Shown: piece after piece, positions 48,627-60,654 of the stretch
How positions within the stretch are numbered: position 1 is the first letter of the stretch
Layout of the letters: every line of letters starts with the position of its first letter
NCBI GenBank assembly: GCA_030737875.1
Contig: CM060915.1
Location: 628,434,786 to 628,498,785 of the forward strand
From: Allium sativum
Lineage: Eukaryota > Streptophyta > Magnoliopsida > Asparagales > Amaryllidaceae
Direction: 5' to 3'
Length of the DNA stretch: 64,000 nt
Made by a program: the position numbers and the translations under genes
Notes under the pieces: generated by a model
Database searches by the model: none
Seen by the model: the letters and a program-made list of their open reading frames with translations, nothing else
What the model was told of the DNA's origin: nothing

Positions 48627-48674
48627 GTATAAATATCTCATCTTCGGCCCAAACCCTCATTATTAAAACCCTAG
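48627..48674 (+). promoter_or_regulatory. TATA box and decayed telo-box, C-right LTR
   Basis: GTATAAATAT, then AAACCCTAG about 30 bp downstream. One base differs from the telo-box in C-left. Confidence 0.5.
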
Positions 48675-49639
48675 CCGCCAGTTTCATTTCATGGCTGAAA
48701 TAATTCGAATTTCTTTCCCTCTTTTATCTCAATCCATCAAGAATTAGAAGATGATTTCTGCATGAAAGTTGTTGAGATTCACATGCTCTACAAATTCATA
48801 TGGTTAAGATCATGTTTTGGGTAGTATTTTTCGCGACTCTCAGGCCTCAAGGGCTGTGGTTTGGCTGCAAATTCATGGCCATTGGCTAGCTCAAATTCAA
48901 AGCTATTCATGGTGAAGATGGATAAGAAGAATGCCTTCGATGTGGTGTATTCAGATCGGGTACAGGGAGGTTCTAGTGATCCGCGATTTGGAGAGATGGA
49001 CGGAGCTTTTGGGTTCGATGGTTACAGTAAAACGAACAATGGAGAGAAAGGGTTAAGCCCTAATCATGTAATTAAGTTTGATTAATTATAGTTAATTAAT
49101 AAATTATGTAATCAAAATGTTTAATTAATGATATCTTGTTCATACAAAAACGGAATTGAACGATTTCGAATCCGTTGGAATCGCAGAAAAGAGATCTACA
49201 TCAAGGAACTGACTGGAACAAAAATGGAGCTAGCTACTAATTAAGAAGGAATAAAACCCCAATGTGAGATCTCTATTTTAAATAAAAATTTATTATTGAT
49301 TATGAGGTGAAATCCATATATGTGTTGTCTAAAATCTGAATTGATTATTTGTGTTCGTGTTTAACGACTGGATTGAATTACATATGTCAGAAAAATGTTC
49401 ATGTTTAATAAGAACATGGTTAGGCAATAAAACCACCTAAGGTGAGATCTCTAATCCAAAATTAAAATTAGTTATTGATTATGATGCATGTACAATATGT
49501 AAATGTTGTATGAAATTTTTGATTGATTGTGTGTGACTGCGATGAATGATTAGATTTAATTGTGTACATATAAATATATAAAAGGTTAATCTTCGATAAA
49601 CAAAACTGTTTTTACAACAAAAATCGGTTTTTTATTGTG

Positions 49640-50800
49640 TACATGAATCATTAAAACATTCATGTTTGAAATAAAAATTGTTGTACAAATAAAAATTCAT
49701 TTTTATTTGTCTTGTTAAAATATCATTTTTGTTAAGAAATGTTACATTAGATTAAAAATATCATTTTTGTTATAAAATGTTACATTAGAAATAAAATAAC
49801 ATTTTGTTATAAAATGTTACATTAGAATAAAAATAACATTTTATTATAAAAGGTTGCATTAGATTAAAAAAATTCATTTTGTTGTAAAATGTTTTATTAA
49901 AATTAAAAATGTCATTTTTGGCAGAAATGTTATATTAAAATAAAAATGCCATTTTGTTAGATCATGTCATGTTAATTAAAAATATCATTTTTATTAGAAA
50001 TGTCATGTTAGATTAAAAATAACATTTTGATTAGAAAATGCCTAGTGAAACAAAATATTCATTTTTTTTATATAGCAAAGAGTAAAACAAAATATTCATA
50101 TTTGTGTCAAAACAAATATCATTTTTGTTGAATCATATTTGTTCAAAACAAATATCATTTTTGTTGAATCATATTTGTGTCAAAAAAAAATATCATTTTT
50201 GTTGAATTATATGTGTGTAACATAAAAATATCATTTTTTATGTTGAATTAGAATTGTTCACATAAATATATCATTTTTATGTGAATTAGAATTGTTCACA
50301 TGAACATATCATTTTTTTTTGTGAATTACAATTGTTCACATGAACATATCATTTTTATGTGAACTAGAATTGTTCATATAAACATATCATTTTTATGTGA
50401 ATTAGAGTTGTTCATATAAACATATAATTTTTATGTGAATTAGAATTGTTCACATAAACATATCATTTTTATGTGAATTAGAATTGTCACATGAACATAT
50501 CTTTTTTATGTGAATTAGAATTGTTCATATAAACATATCATTTTTATGTGAATTAGAATCGTCATATGAAAATATCATTTTTATATTGAATTAGAATGGT
50601 CATACAAAACTATCATTCTTTATATTGAATTAGAATGGTCATACAAAAATATCGTTTTTATATTGAATTAGAATGGTCATATAAAAGTATCATTTTTATG
50701 GTGAATTAGAATTGTCATATAAAAATATCATTTTTATGGTGCATTAGAATTGTTAAATTATAATTGTCATGTTTAACAAATTAGAATTGTCAAATTATGT
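49640..50800 (+). repeat. Hairpin-unit arrays, C-right LTR part 1
   Basis: Homologous to 34440-35640: AACATTTT-GTTAT-AAAATGTT units (for example 49798-49818) and 39-bp CACATAAA-9 nt-TTTATGTG units (for example 50451-50475). Arms vary between units as CACATAAA, CATATAAA or CACATGAA, often but not always matched on the other side. Confidence 0.78.
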
Positions 50801-51140
50801 TAACAATAAAATTTACATTTTATCGTATATGCAGAAAAGATTGTAAGTATTCATTTGTTTGAAATGAAAATATGCTAACGTTAAAATTTATATTTTTATC
50901 GTATTTGTAGAAAAGATTGTAAATATTCATTTGTTTGAAATGAAAATATGTTAACGATAAAATTTACATTTTTATCGTTTATGTAGAAAAGATTGTAAAT
51001 ATTCGTTTGTTTGAAATGAAAATATGTTAACGATAAAATTTACATTTTTATCGTATATGTAGAAAAGATTGTAAATGTTCATTTGTTTGAAATGAATATA
51101 TGTTAACATTAAATATTCACATTTTTATTGTATATAAGAA
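50800..51140 (+). repeat. About 76-bp tandem repeat, four to five copies, C-right LTR
   Basis: Units contain CGATAAAA-7 nt-TTTTATCG (50955-50977), then TATGTAGAAAAGATTGTAAA and TATTCATTTGTTTGAAATGA. The truncated C-left LTR stops at the first unit. Confidence 0.8.
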
Positions 51141-51229
51141 AAGAGTAAAAATGATCATTATAGAAAATAAAAATAATTTATGAATAAAACCACATTTTTA
51201 TTGTATAAATAGAATGTGTTAAAATGATC

Positions 51230-51860
51230 ATTGTTATGAAATAGAGATATATTAATAAATAAATATTCGCATTTATTTGTCATATTAAAGATTGAAATTT
51301 GTATACAAATAAATATTCACATTTATTTTTCATATTAAAGATTGAAATTTGTATGCAAATAAATATTCGCATTTATTTGTTATATTAAAGATTGAAATTT
51401 GTGTACAAATAAATATTCACTTTTATTTGTTAGGTTAAAGATAGAAATTTATATGTAAATAAAATTTTCTTTTATTTGTCATTAGAATACATAGAAAAAT
51501 GTGTACAAATAAATTATTCTTTTATTTGTCATTAGAATACATAGAAAAATGTGTACAAATAAATTATTCTTTTATTTGTCATTAGAATACATAGAAAAAT
51601 GTATGCAAATAAATTATTCTTTTATTTGTCATTAGAATACTTAGTAAATTGTGTACAAATAAATTATTATTTTATTTGTCATTAGAGTACATAGAAAAAT
51701 GTATGCAAATAAATTATTCTTTTATTTGTCATTAGAATACATAGAAAAATGTGTACAAATAAATTATTCTTTTATTTGTCATTAGAATACATAGAAAAAT
51801 GTGTACAAATAAATTATTCTTTTGTTTGTCATTAGAATACATAGAAAAGTTTAACAATAA
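51230..51860 (+). repeat. About 50-bp tandem repeats with ACAAATAAA hairpins, C-right LTR
   Basis: About four units with CAAATAAATATTC / ATTTATTTGT (51250-51470), then about seven units of 50 bp with ACAAATAAA-7 nt-TTTATTTGT (for example 51505-51529) separated by CATTAGAATACATAGAAAAA. Confidence 0.82.
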
Positions 51861-52180
51861 AAATTTACATTTTTATTGTATGTAAGAACTAATAAGAAAT
51901 GATCATTATTTGAAATAGAAAGTTCAACATTGAAAATATACATTTTTATTGAATGTAAAGAATGATTCATTAAAAGATGCATTGTTTGATAAAATATGTT
52001 AACATAAGAAATTACATTTGTTAATGTAAAAATGTGTGAACAATAAAATATTCTTTTATTGTATACATACGAAATGTAGAAATTGTACAGAAAATAAAAT
52101 ATCTTTTTATTGTATACATAGGAAATGTAGAAAATGTGTAGACAATAAAATACTCTTTTATTGTAACATGAAATGTGATT
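51850..52180 (+). repeat. CAATAAAA hairpin units, C-right LTR
   Basis: CAATAAAAA-6 nt-TTTTTATTG (51855-51878) and ACAATAAAA-5 nt-TTTTATTGT (52040-52062) with one or two further versions. The stem formula is the same as in the neighbouring arrays but with different matched end bases. Confidence 0.7.
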
Positions 52181-53103
52181 GAACCAAATATACTTGGTTA
52201 TTGATATTGATTATGATTGATTGATTGTTTGGAATATGCTCGACTAGTTTATGACCAAAATATGTTTTTACATTTAGCATTGGGTGGGTAGAAATATATT
52301 TATGCTAACACCTTGTGAAACACTTCACGATTTGACTATAAGGTGGTTAGCGATGTTGTTTATTTCATAATTAATGAATGATTTTGAAAAGTGATTTCTT
52401 AAGTAAAAAGAATAGTATTCCCGATTTTGGATAGGGAATGTTTTGTAAAATGTTTTGTAAAACAGAAAGGATTTCAAGGACTATGCCCAATGATTTCGAA
52501 ATGATCTGGAAGTACAAATCTATATAGATTTGAAAGTACTTGTGATTATTATGTTGTGAAATGATTTTCCCTACTTCGGGATATAAAATGTTTTAGCAAG
52601 TATGTGGTTGAAAATGCGGGTGACTCGAAATTGACTAACAATGTGAGGGCGTGCATGTCTTCCCCAATTGGTGGGATGACACATTATTAGTGTGGCCATT
52701 AGATGCATATACTTATACATACATATATATATATATATATTGGTTAGGTTAGGGTGCGTACTGCCCGGTCCTGAGGGAACATGACATATATTTGGTTTCA
52801 TACTTGTTTGTATGTTTTGTTACGTTTTGGAATTCATATTTCCAAATGTTTTGTTTTCAAATCCCGAGGTGAAATCTACTTTATTATAAAAGCTAGATAT
52901 GTATTTCAAATGATTTGAAATAAAAGAAATTGGGAAATAAAGTCCAAAGAAATAATTTCTGTAAAGAGAATTGGATTTTGAAATCTAAGTTTAGGGATTA
53001 AGCCTAAATGGGTAGATTGGAAAATTTTGCATGTTGTATGATACATTGTAGATCCATAAGTTTATTTATTGTTGTTGTTTATGCACTGGCAATCCAATGG
53101 AGT

Positions 53104-53130
53104 AAACCCGTTCCGCGTTAGCAGCGTGGT
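53104..53130 (+). ncRNA. Conserved U5 hairpin element (C-right)
   Basis: ACCCG-TT-CCGC-GTTA-GCAG-CGTGGT, one mismatch in the upper stem relative to D (CCGC/GCGG). Followed by CCAGTCCCATGACTGAC, also conserved across families. Confidence 0.42.
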
Positions 53131-54429
53131 CCTGTGATTAGCCTTATTATCAGATAAGTTAAGTAAGATTTCTCATACCAGTCCCATGACTGACTCGTAG
53201 TTTGCTTCACTTTGCAAACTCGGATGCCCTCTTTTCCACATGGGAAGTAGAGTAGCTTATTTTGCAGATATTTATCTTTTGAGCAGGATTCTGGATCTAA
53301 GCTTAAAGCTGTGTCCGGAGCATTGATAGTCTTCCGCTGTGTTAGTTATTTGTTTCCGCTGTGTTAGTTATTTGTTTCCACTGCGTTGTATTAAATCTGT
53401 TGTAAATAATCTTCTGCTGTATTTTATCAATGTACTCATATATTTTGTACTCTGACTGTAATAACCCGAAAATCTGGGCCAGTTTAAAATTTTTATTTTG
53501 GCAATTATAGCGAATTTTGAATATTTAAAATAGATTATTTTAAATAAAATCGACGAGAAATTTATTTTGAATATAATTCGAACGTATATATTATACGCGT
53601 CGTCGTTAGAATATAAACAATTATATATAATTATAAAAGGAATTGAAAATGGCGCGGTAGTTCGATAATTCGATTTCAAACTTCAATTGAATGTACCGGG
53701 TGCAAAACAATCCGGATTTTAGTGAAACCAAAAATAATAGGATCTAATTGGGAATATCTTTCCAACGAATCCGACAAATCGAAATTTCATAGCGGGAATC
53801 AAAAGATATGTCCAGTTGAAAATTCTGAATAGTCGCTATGGAATTCAGGCCCTTAAAAATGGAAATTTTGCAAACGACCTCGGATTTCGACGAAACCACT
53901 TTTGTTGGGTCCGTGATGTCAAATTATTGCTAGATTACAAATTTCATAATTTTTCGAATCAATATGTGAGCATGGTAAAGGAAAACGCGTTTGACCAGTT
54001 TCAGTTGATTTTAATCGACTGGAAAATGGCCATTTTTCCAACGGTCTCAGAATTCGATGAAACTAGTCTTGTTAGGACCGTATCGTCGATACGAAGCTAG
54101 AAAATATTTTTCGGGAATTTGTAGAGTTAGTATGTGACCCCAGTAAATTGAAATGCGCGTTCAAATTCAATATATAGAGTTATATGTTGATTTTGACGAA
54201 AACTGATCGAAACGACTGAATCAGCTTGCGATACATATCCCATTGGGTTCGGAATGGGGGTAAAACTCTATATACGACAGGCGGTGGGCCTCGTTTCGAG
54301 GTCGAAATAAAAAGTCAACTTTTAGTAAATAAAATAATTAAATAAATAAAAAATTAAAAATTCTCTCTCCCTCCCCTTAATTCCCTCAGGCCCCCCTATC
54401 GTTCTATTCCAAAAGCAAAAAAAAAAGTA

Positions 54430-54750
54430 ACAGAAGGGGGGCGCGATCGATGCCCCCCCCCCCCCCGATGAGCCGCCGCGCCCCAGGGCGGCGCAGCCCC
54501 CACATGCCGCCCTCCCTCCTCTTCTTTCCCCTCCCTTCTTCTTCCTCCTCCCCTCTGCTCTTCATTGACTGCAACGCCAGACCCCCCCTTCGGCAAACCG
54601 CCGCCGTGCGAGGCACCCCCCCCCCCCCCCCCCCGCTGCCTCTCCGCGCCACGATACCCCCCTGCTGCCCCTCCGCGCCACGATACCCCCCCCCCCCCCA
54701 AACCTCGGCGACGCTGCAAAATCCTCCCCCCCATCTCTCTGCAAATCACT
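54430..54750 (+). other. C-rich leader, A-right 5' LTR
   Basis: Runs of 13-16 C interrupt the leader near 54455, 54620 and 54690. Frames change relative to the other copies. The donor GTAAGT starts at 54751. Confidence 0.5.
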
Positions 54751-56696
54751 GTAAGTTTTCTTTTTGTGTTTTATTGTTTTATTTTATTTTTCTTTTCTCT
54801 TTTTAAATATATATTTATATGTATAGTTTTAAAAATTGATTTTCTTTATAATGAAAATATAAAGATATGAATTTTTGAAAAGGAAAATATACATGGTTTT
54901 GAAATAAAAACAAGATTTTTGTAGTGTAATCATCGAAGGAAAAATTCGAAGTAAAAATTCAAATTTTTTTATATTGAATAGCGAAGTAAAAATTCGATTT
55001 TTTTTATATTGAATAGCGAAGTAAAAATTCGATTTTTATATATTGAATAGCGAAGTAAAAATTCGATTTTTTATATATTGAATAGCGAAGTAAAAATTCG
55101 ATTTTTTATATTGAATAGCGAAGTAAAAATTCGATTTTTTTTATATTGAATAGCGAAGTAAAAATTCGATTTTCATATACTGAATAGAAAAGTAAAAATC
55201 CAATTTTTACATATGTAGCGAATACGGGCAACGAAATTGACAAAAGGCGAGCACGGCGAAGATTTTCTACAATAGAAGAGTCGTGGTATTGGATAGCTAT
55301 CGGTGAGAATTTCTCACCTTACAATTTCATTTTCTAGTTATATATATATACTAGGATGCAGACGGTGTTTAGTAGCACCAGACACCCGTCATCCACAGAC
55401 CATGGATGACTTGTTTGTTAAATTGTTTGGTTGTGTAGTTGGTTAGAGAATTTGAATTGAATTGTTTGGTGAAATGGAATGGATTAGATTGATGTGTGAA
55501 TGGCGTGGGCCTTCACTAGACCGGGGATAAGGCTAGGCCTTGTCCCGTTCCTAGTATCGTGCCGTTATGCCGCCGAAATTTTCTAAAATAAGTTAGAAAA
55601 AAAATATCATTTTATTTAAAGAATGAACTGAATAGAAATTCATATGTTAAAATAAAATATTTGATCGTTAAAAATATAATTTTTAACGTGAATGTGAATA
55701 AATAAATATTCATTTACAAACCGGACGGTTTGTTTATGTACACCTATTTGAAGGACATCGATTGGGACGATAAATTTTACACACCGCCCAACTGCACAAA
55801 TAAAATATGTGTTTGATTGTTTGAAACCCCACACGGGTGTTGGGATGAAATTTGAAGTTCACTCATCCTGATTGATTAAAATATGTCGATCGATTGATTG
55901 ACAGGCTGTTATAAGCGTTAGATATCTATATTTGATGCTTATACAGTGTAGTGCACTTTGGTAGATGGTTGATTGTTTATCAATGCTATTATATACATGT
56001 GTTGTATGGAATCCATATAATTAACGTTATATGGTGATTGATTGGGCCTCATTCCAATCGGGACAACAATGAATATTATAAAAGAAAATTCATGTGTTGA
56101 ATATAAAAATAGTCATGTGTTGACGATGTTCATGTGTTGAGTGAAATATTTTATACAATGAAATTTACATCTTTATCATATTTAAAATTAGAACTACTTT
56201 ACGGTTGAAGTCTAATTGAAAATCAAACGATAGATACCATAATTTTATAAAATATTTTACATAACAAAAATAGTGATGTGTTGACAGTACTCATGTGTTG
56301 AGGTTAGTCATGTGTTGAACGAAATATTTTAATAATAAAATTTGCATCCTTATCAATATGAAATAAAGGTTCATGTGTTGACAGTACTCATCCGTTGAGG
56401 TTAGTCATGTGTTGAACGAAATATTTTGATAATAAGAAATATTTGAAACGAAATATTTGAAATAAGAAATATCTGAATAGGAAATATTTGAAAAAGAAAT
56501 ATTTTAAATAAGAAATATTTGAATAGGAAATATTTGAAAAAGAAATATTTGAAATAGAATATTTGAAAATAGAAATATATGAAGCCGTGTTGATTAGATT
56601 GACGCCATTTTGACGTGAACGATATTTATATCGATTTTATTCATTTTAAAATGAATATTGAAAAGTGATTTCGAAATCGAATATTTTGAAATGGAA

Positions 56697-56885
56697 TTAG
56701 ATTTGAATTGAATAGAAAACGAATTTGATTTGAATTGAATAGAAAACGAATTTGAATTTGAATTGAATATATAACGAATTAGATTTGATTTGAATAGAAA
56801 ACGAATTTGATTTGAATTGAATAGAAAACGAATTTGATTTGAATTGAATAGAAAACGAATTTAAATTTGAATTGAAGGGAAATGA
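56697..56885 (+). repeat. 27-bp minisatellite, A-right 5' LTR
   Basis: Short array equivalent to 2256-2445. Confidence 0.72.
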
Positions 56886-59614
56886 ATTTTTAAAACGAAT
56901 TTTTAAGGAAGAATTCAATTTTGATTTGAATTGAAATGGAAGTTGAAATTGTTTTTGAAACGAATTTAAAAACTATTTATATAATTCGTTTCAAATAGAA
57001 ATCGACGAAATATATCTTATATATATAATATATATAATATAATGGCCTGAATAGAACGCGCCGCGCCGCGGCAGTTCGCGAATTTCGACCATTAACTTCG
57101 AACGGACATTACGGGAGATCCGACCGTCGGATTCTCCTAAAACCGGAACCGTTGGGTTCGTATCGGAAAGAGCTTTCTAACGAATATTAGAAATTTGAAA
57201 TCTAACGGTTGGATTTGGAGATACGTCCAAATCAAATTTGAAAAAGGTCGTTGTAAGTGCAGTTCGATGGCCGTTGATGGAAATCGACTGTACGGGCCTT
57301 TATAAAATTATTAAAAATAGTAATAATTTGTGTAAAATCATAAGAAATGATTTGGGAAAAATTGGGGTGAAAAACTCCATATTTGAAAAGATAAAAATAG
57401 ATTTTTATCAAAATGAACTAGTTTTGAACTAAAATTAAAACCCATTTATTTTTAAATAAATAAATTGGATTTGAAATGGGTTTTAAATAGAATTGATTTG
57501 TGGGTTTGTCGTGAACTGTGTTTTAAATGACATTAGTTCTTTAACCCAGTAAAAGGAGTTTTAATGAATCTGCAATTAGATTGAAATGTGAATAGATAAT
57601 CTAAATTATCAAATTTAGAAATTGGGCGAGAATGGAGTATCACCAGTTTTGCTCCAAAGCGATAGTTAAATCTTTAATTAGATTTGAACGTGAAATGGTA
57701 ATAAATTTTACCGATAACACCATGGTGTTAGATATGGAGTATTACCATTTTTGCTTCATGGGATGAATAGGTTGGGATTGGGAAATAAAATAAATAATTA
57801 CTTCGATGTGGTTCGCTAATCTCGACTAGTTTGGAAAACCATAAATTGGTTCGAAATGACATCCAAAGGAAGGTTAAAGGATAAAGTTTAAAGAATTTAT
57901 CTTGGATAAAATTAATGGGAACCTTTCCCTAAGAATGTGATTTTGTGAATAAAAGAATATTCTGAATTGGAATGAGGCGTATGTTGAGTTTGTGTAACAT
58001 TTGTTTTTAATATACGTGGGTTGTTCGGAAAGTCCGGGTTTATACCCGTTCCGAATAACCGATTCGACGATATGTCGAAGATGAAGACGGTGGTTGAAGA
58101 CCGGAAGTCTTCACATCGTTTGGGTGATTACTGATGACCTTGATTGGGCTGTACACCCAAGATGAGGGAATCAGTTGGTGGTCGTCCAAACGTACTTGGA
58201 GATCGATGGATATGCGAGGAAAGTGCCTCCGGTTTCGTTCAGACCCAGAACGGACTTGTAAATGGATTGTGTGTCTGACATTGGATTTTATTCTGTGTTG
58301 ATTGATTTCTATTAAATATACATCTGTTTGGCGGCGGAGAATTTATTCTTTTGCTTAACGCCCTTCTCTGAGACGTACGAGCTCAGAGGTTGTATATCGA
58401 TGGACATCAGTCGCATGGCATGAATTGCCTATGTGGCACGCTAAGATGCAATGATCAAGGCTTTTGTTGAAAAGCAAAGTCTTGTGGTTGATGATCAAAG
58501 CACGGCCTACGTGGCAGCTTTGTGTGTAGCGTGGATTCGCGAGCCTCACACCTCGGTATGAGTTAAAAACGGGATAAGGACCCAAGGAGTGCATGACGTT
58601 TCTTTCTAGCTATGGTGGTGTCAGTGACTTATCAGCCCTGGCATTTATATCTATTTTTCACCTATGTGGTTGTTGGAATGCGAGGTGCCTCGATTATAGG
58701 TCTGTAAGGACCGGGAAACGTGTGTTCAGGAATAATTAATCCTCAAACGTAAGAGAGGACCGGCCTTGGAGGATCCAGGATTGCCCAGAGTGTGTAGTCC
58801 TGAGGCATTTGCTAGAGTGTCTCGAACGCAGAGATGAGCTTGCCCCTTTGCCTCGACTCATGATGGAATCCAATTTTCAATACGTGATATTGCGGTTTTA
58901 ATTGTAGAACTAGTATGGCGACATAGTAGATGGTAGCTATGCCGCCTATGATTGAAATTGTTTTGACACTATACACCTATAATAGTATCAAATAATGTGT
59001 TTTAAACGTATCAAGCATGCTTTGGCTGTTATAAAGGAAAACCCTATCCTCCGGCTTGCGTTGCATTGTGTGATGGGACCTGGGTCTTATAACAGCTTCA
59101 TATTTCTTTATTTAGCATTGCTCTGTTTGTTCTATGCACTGGTATTCTTGGGAGGAAACCCGTTCCGTGTTATACGGCGTGGTCCCTTGATTTACCTAAC
59201 TTTAAATCCAATATTAATAACTGTTTTAGTTCTCACACCAGTCACATGACTGACCTGGAGTTTATTGTTTTAACCTAAACTCTGGGTGCCCTTATTTTCC
59301 GCACGGGCAGCTAGTAGTTTTGGTTTTGCAGATTTATATTCACAGGATCCTGGTTTACAGCTGGAACGATGCTCGGAAAGCTCTGTATCCGTATATCACC
59401 TTCAGTTGTGCTTTGTATTATTTTCCGCTGCTATGTAATTTATTGTAATCTCTGATATTTATCAAATGTAATTTACTCATTTATACTCTGTATATTCTTG
59501 TAATCTGATGGAATTGTTGTAATAGCAATGAAATGTTCTTCCGTCTGCGTTCATTTGTGTGTTGTTCTCAAAGTATCCGCTCTTTCCTTCACGGGGAAGT
59601 TACGAGTTCTCACA

Positions 59615-60654
59615 TTTGGTATCAGAGCTTTGGTTTACAGAGCTCGAGAACAAGACACATTAGAACCATACGAAAGAATTCATCAGATATTGGATTAGTA
59701 ATATCCAGTTAGAATGACTCGTTAGAGATAGGATCAGTAGTATCCTAGAACGAGTGTGAAGAGTATATTTTTTTCAAATGAAAACAATTTTGTTTTGAAA
59801 ATTTATATCAATTCTACGTATTTGATTATTTATTTATTTTGAATATGGACAATCGAGTATATAAAGATTTTGCATATACGCGTCATGAACGTATATTCGA
59901 AGTTTTAATATACTGGATAGATATAGAATCATACGCTAGTGGCCCGAAGATGATTCTGATGGTTGAGTACTCGTCGTCAGAATTTATATTCGTGTGACGA
60001 AGGTGTGATATCTATATATTTCCATTAGACTGGTGTGAGAACCAAAACTTATATAGCTAGAATACATTGTTGTGATTTGGCATCAAAAACATGATTTTTG
60101 ACTATATATCAAATTTATGAATTTGAAACGTTAAATTCACTAATTGATTGATGGTTGTGTTGTTTGTTTATTTGTTTGATAAATTTTGAACCATTTAGCC
60201 TAATTGCATCAAATAGTGAATTGTATTGAAAATTGGTTGCATTTGCTTGCATATACATGTACTTACATTGAACAGGTCATAGCAAGGAGGCTAGAGCAGA
60301 GAATAAAATTTGTTTGCCCGACAAATAGGTACATGTTTACTATAATTTACTGTTTTGTTTGGGTGATGATGATTTTATGAGCCTATTGGCTAGCCGCTTG
60401 GCTTTTTCTTTTTCTTTTTGAGATCAGAAGGCCTATATGGCAATTTCGGGATTTTCCCGTGGCTCCCGGTGCAGGGGAGGTTATGGAGAAATTTTTCGAA
60501 AATTTAGGGTGTTAGCCAAATTTTTGAAGAATTTGAAAATTCTCAGAAACTGAAAAGTTAGAGAATGGAAGCCAGATCGAACATAGAGTTGATTAATCAA
60601 ACCACTTTCGGCTTTGTTCCTTTTCGGGGACGAAAAGTTTTAAGTGGGGGAGAT
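59615..60654 (+). other. Internal region of A-right with PBS and PPT
   Basis: PBS TGGTATCAGAGCTTTGG at 59617-59633; PPT TTTAAGTGGGGGAGAT at 60639-60654 preceded by TTTTCGGGGACGAAAAG. Same length as in A-left and noncoding. Confidence 0.9.

Larger units (their letters stand above)
47754..53456 (+). repeat. C-right LTR (5.70 kb), interrupted by A-right
   Basis: Starts TGTAACAACCCG inside the Tat relic. U3 47754-48620; TATA 48627-48636; leader with open frame to about 49085; arrays from 49640 to 52180; less repetitive part 52200-53040; U5-like zone with conserved hairpin (53104-53130) and TTTTGCAG (near 53261). Stops at CTCTGAC where A-right is inserted. The missing tail is what is seen at 15506-15652 in C-left. 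Confidence 0.85.
53457..59614 (+). repeat. 5' LTR of A-right (6158 bp, complete)
   Basis: The only complete, uninterrupted A LTR in the window. U3 53457-54300, promoter 54320-54430, C-rich leader 54430-54750, donor 54751, 33-bp array 54940-55205, hairpin zone 55270-56070, 27-bp array 56697-56885, second U3-like module 57050-57280, U5 zone with hairpin 59157-59182, acceptor TTTTGCAG (AG 59330-59331). A 14-bp deletion relative to the other copies lies near 58950. Confidence 0.92.

Noticed and set aside
49640..52180. CRISPR-like repeat-spacer array
   Set aside because: Units are degenerate AT-rich tandem repeats in a plant LTR, with no constant repeat or unique spacers and no cas genes.
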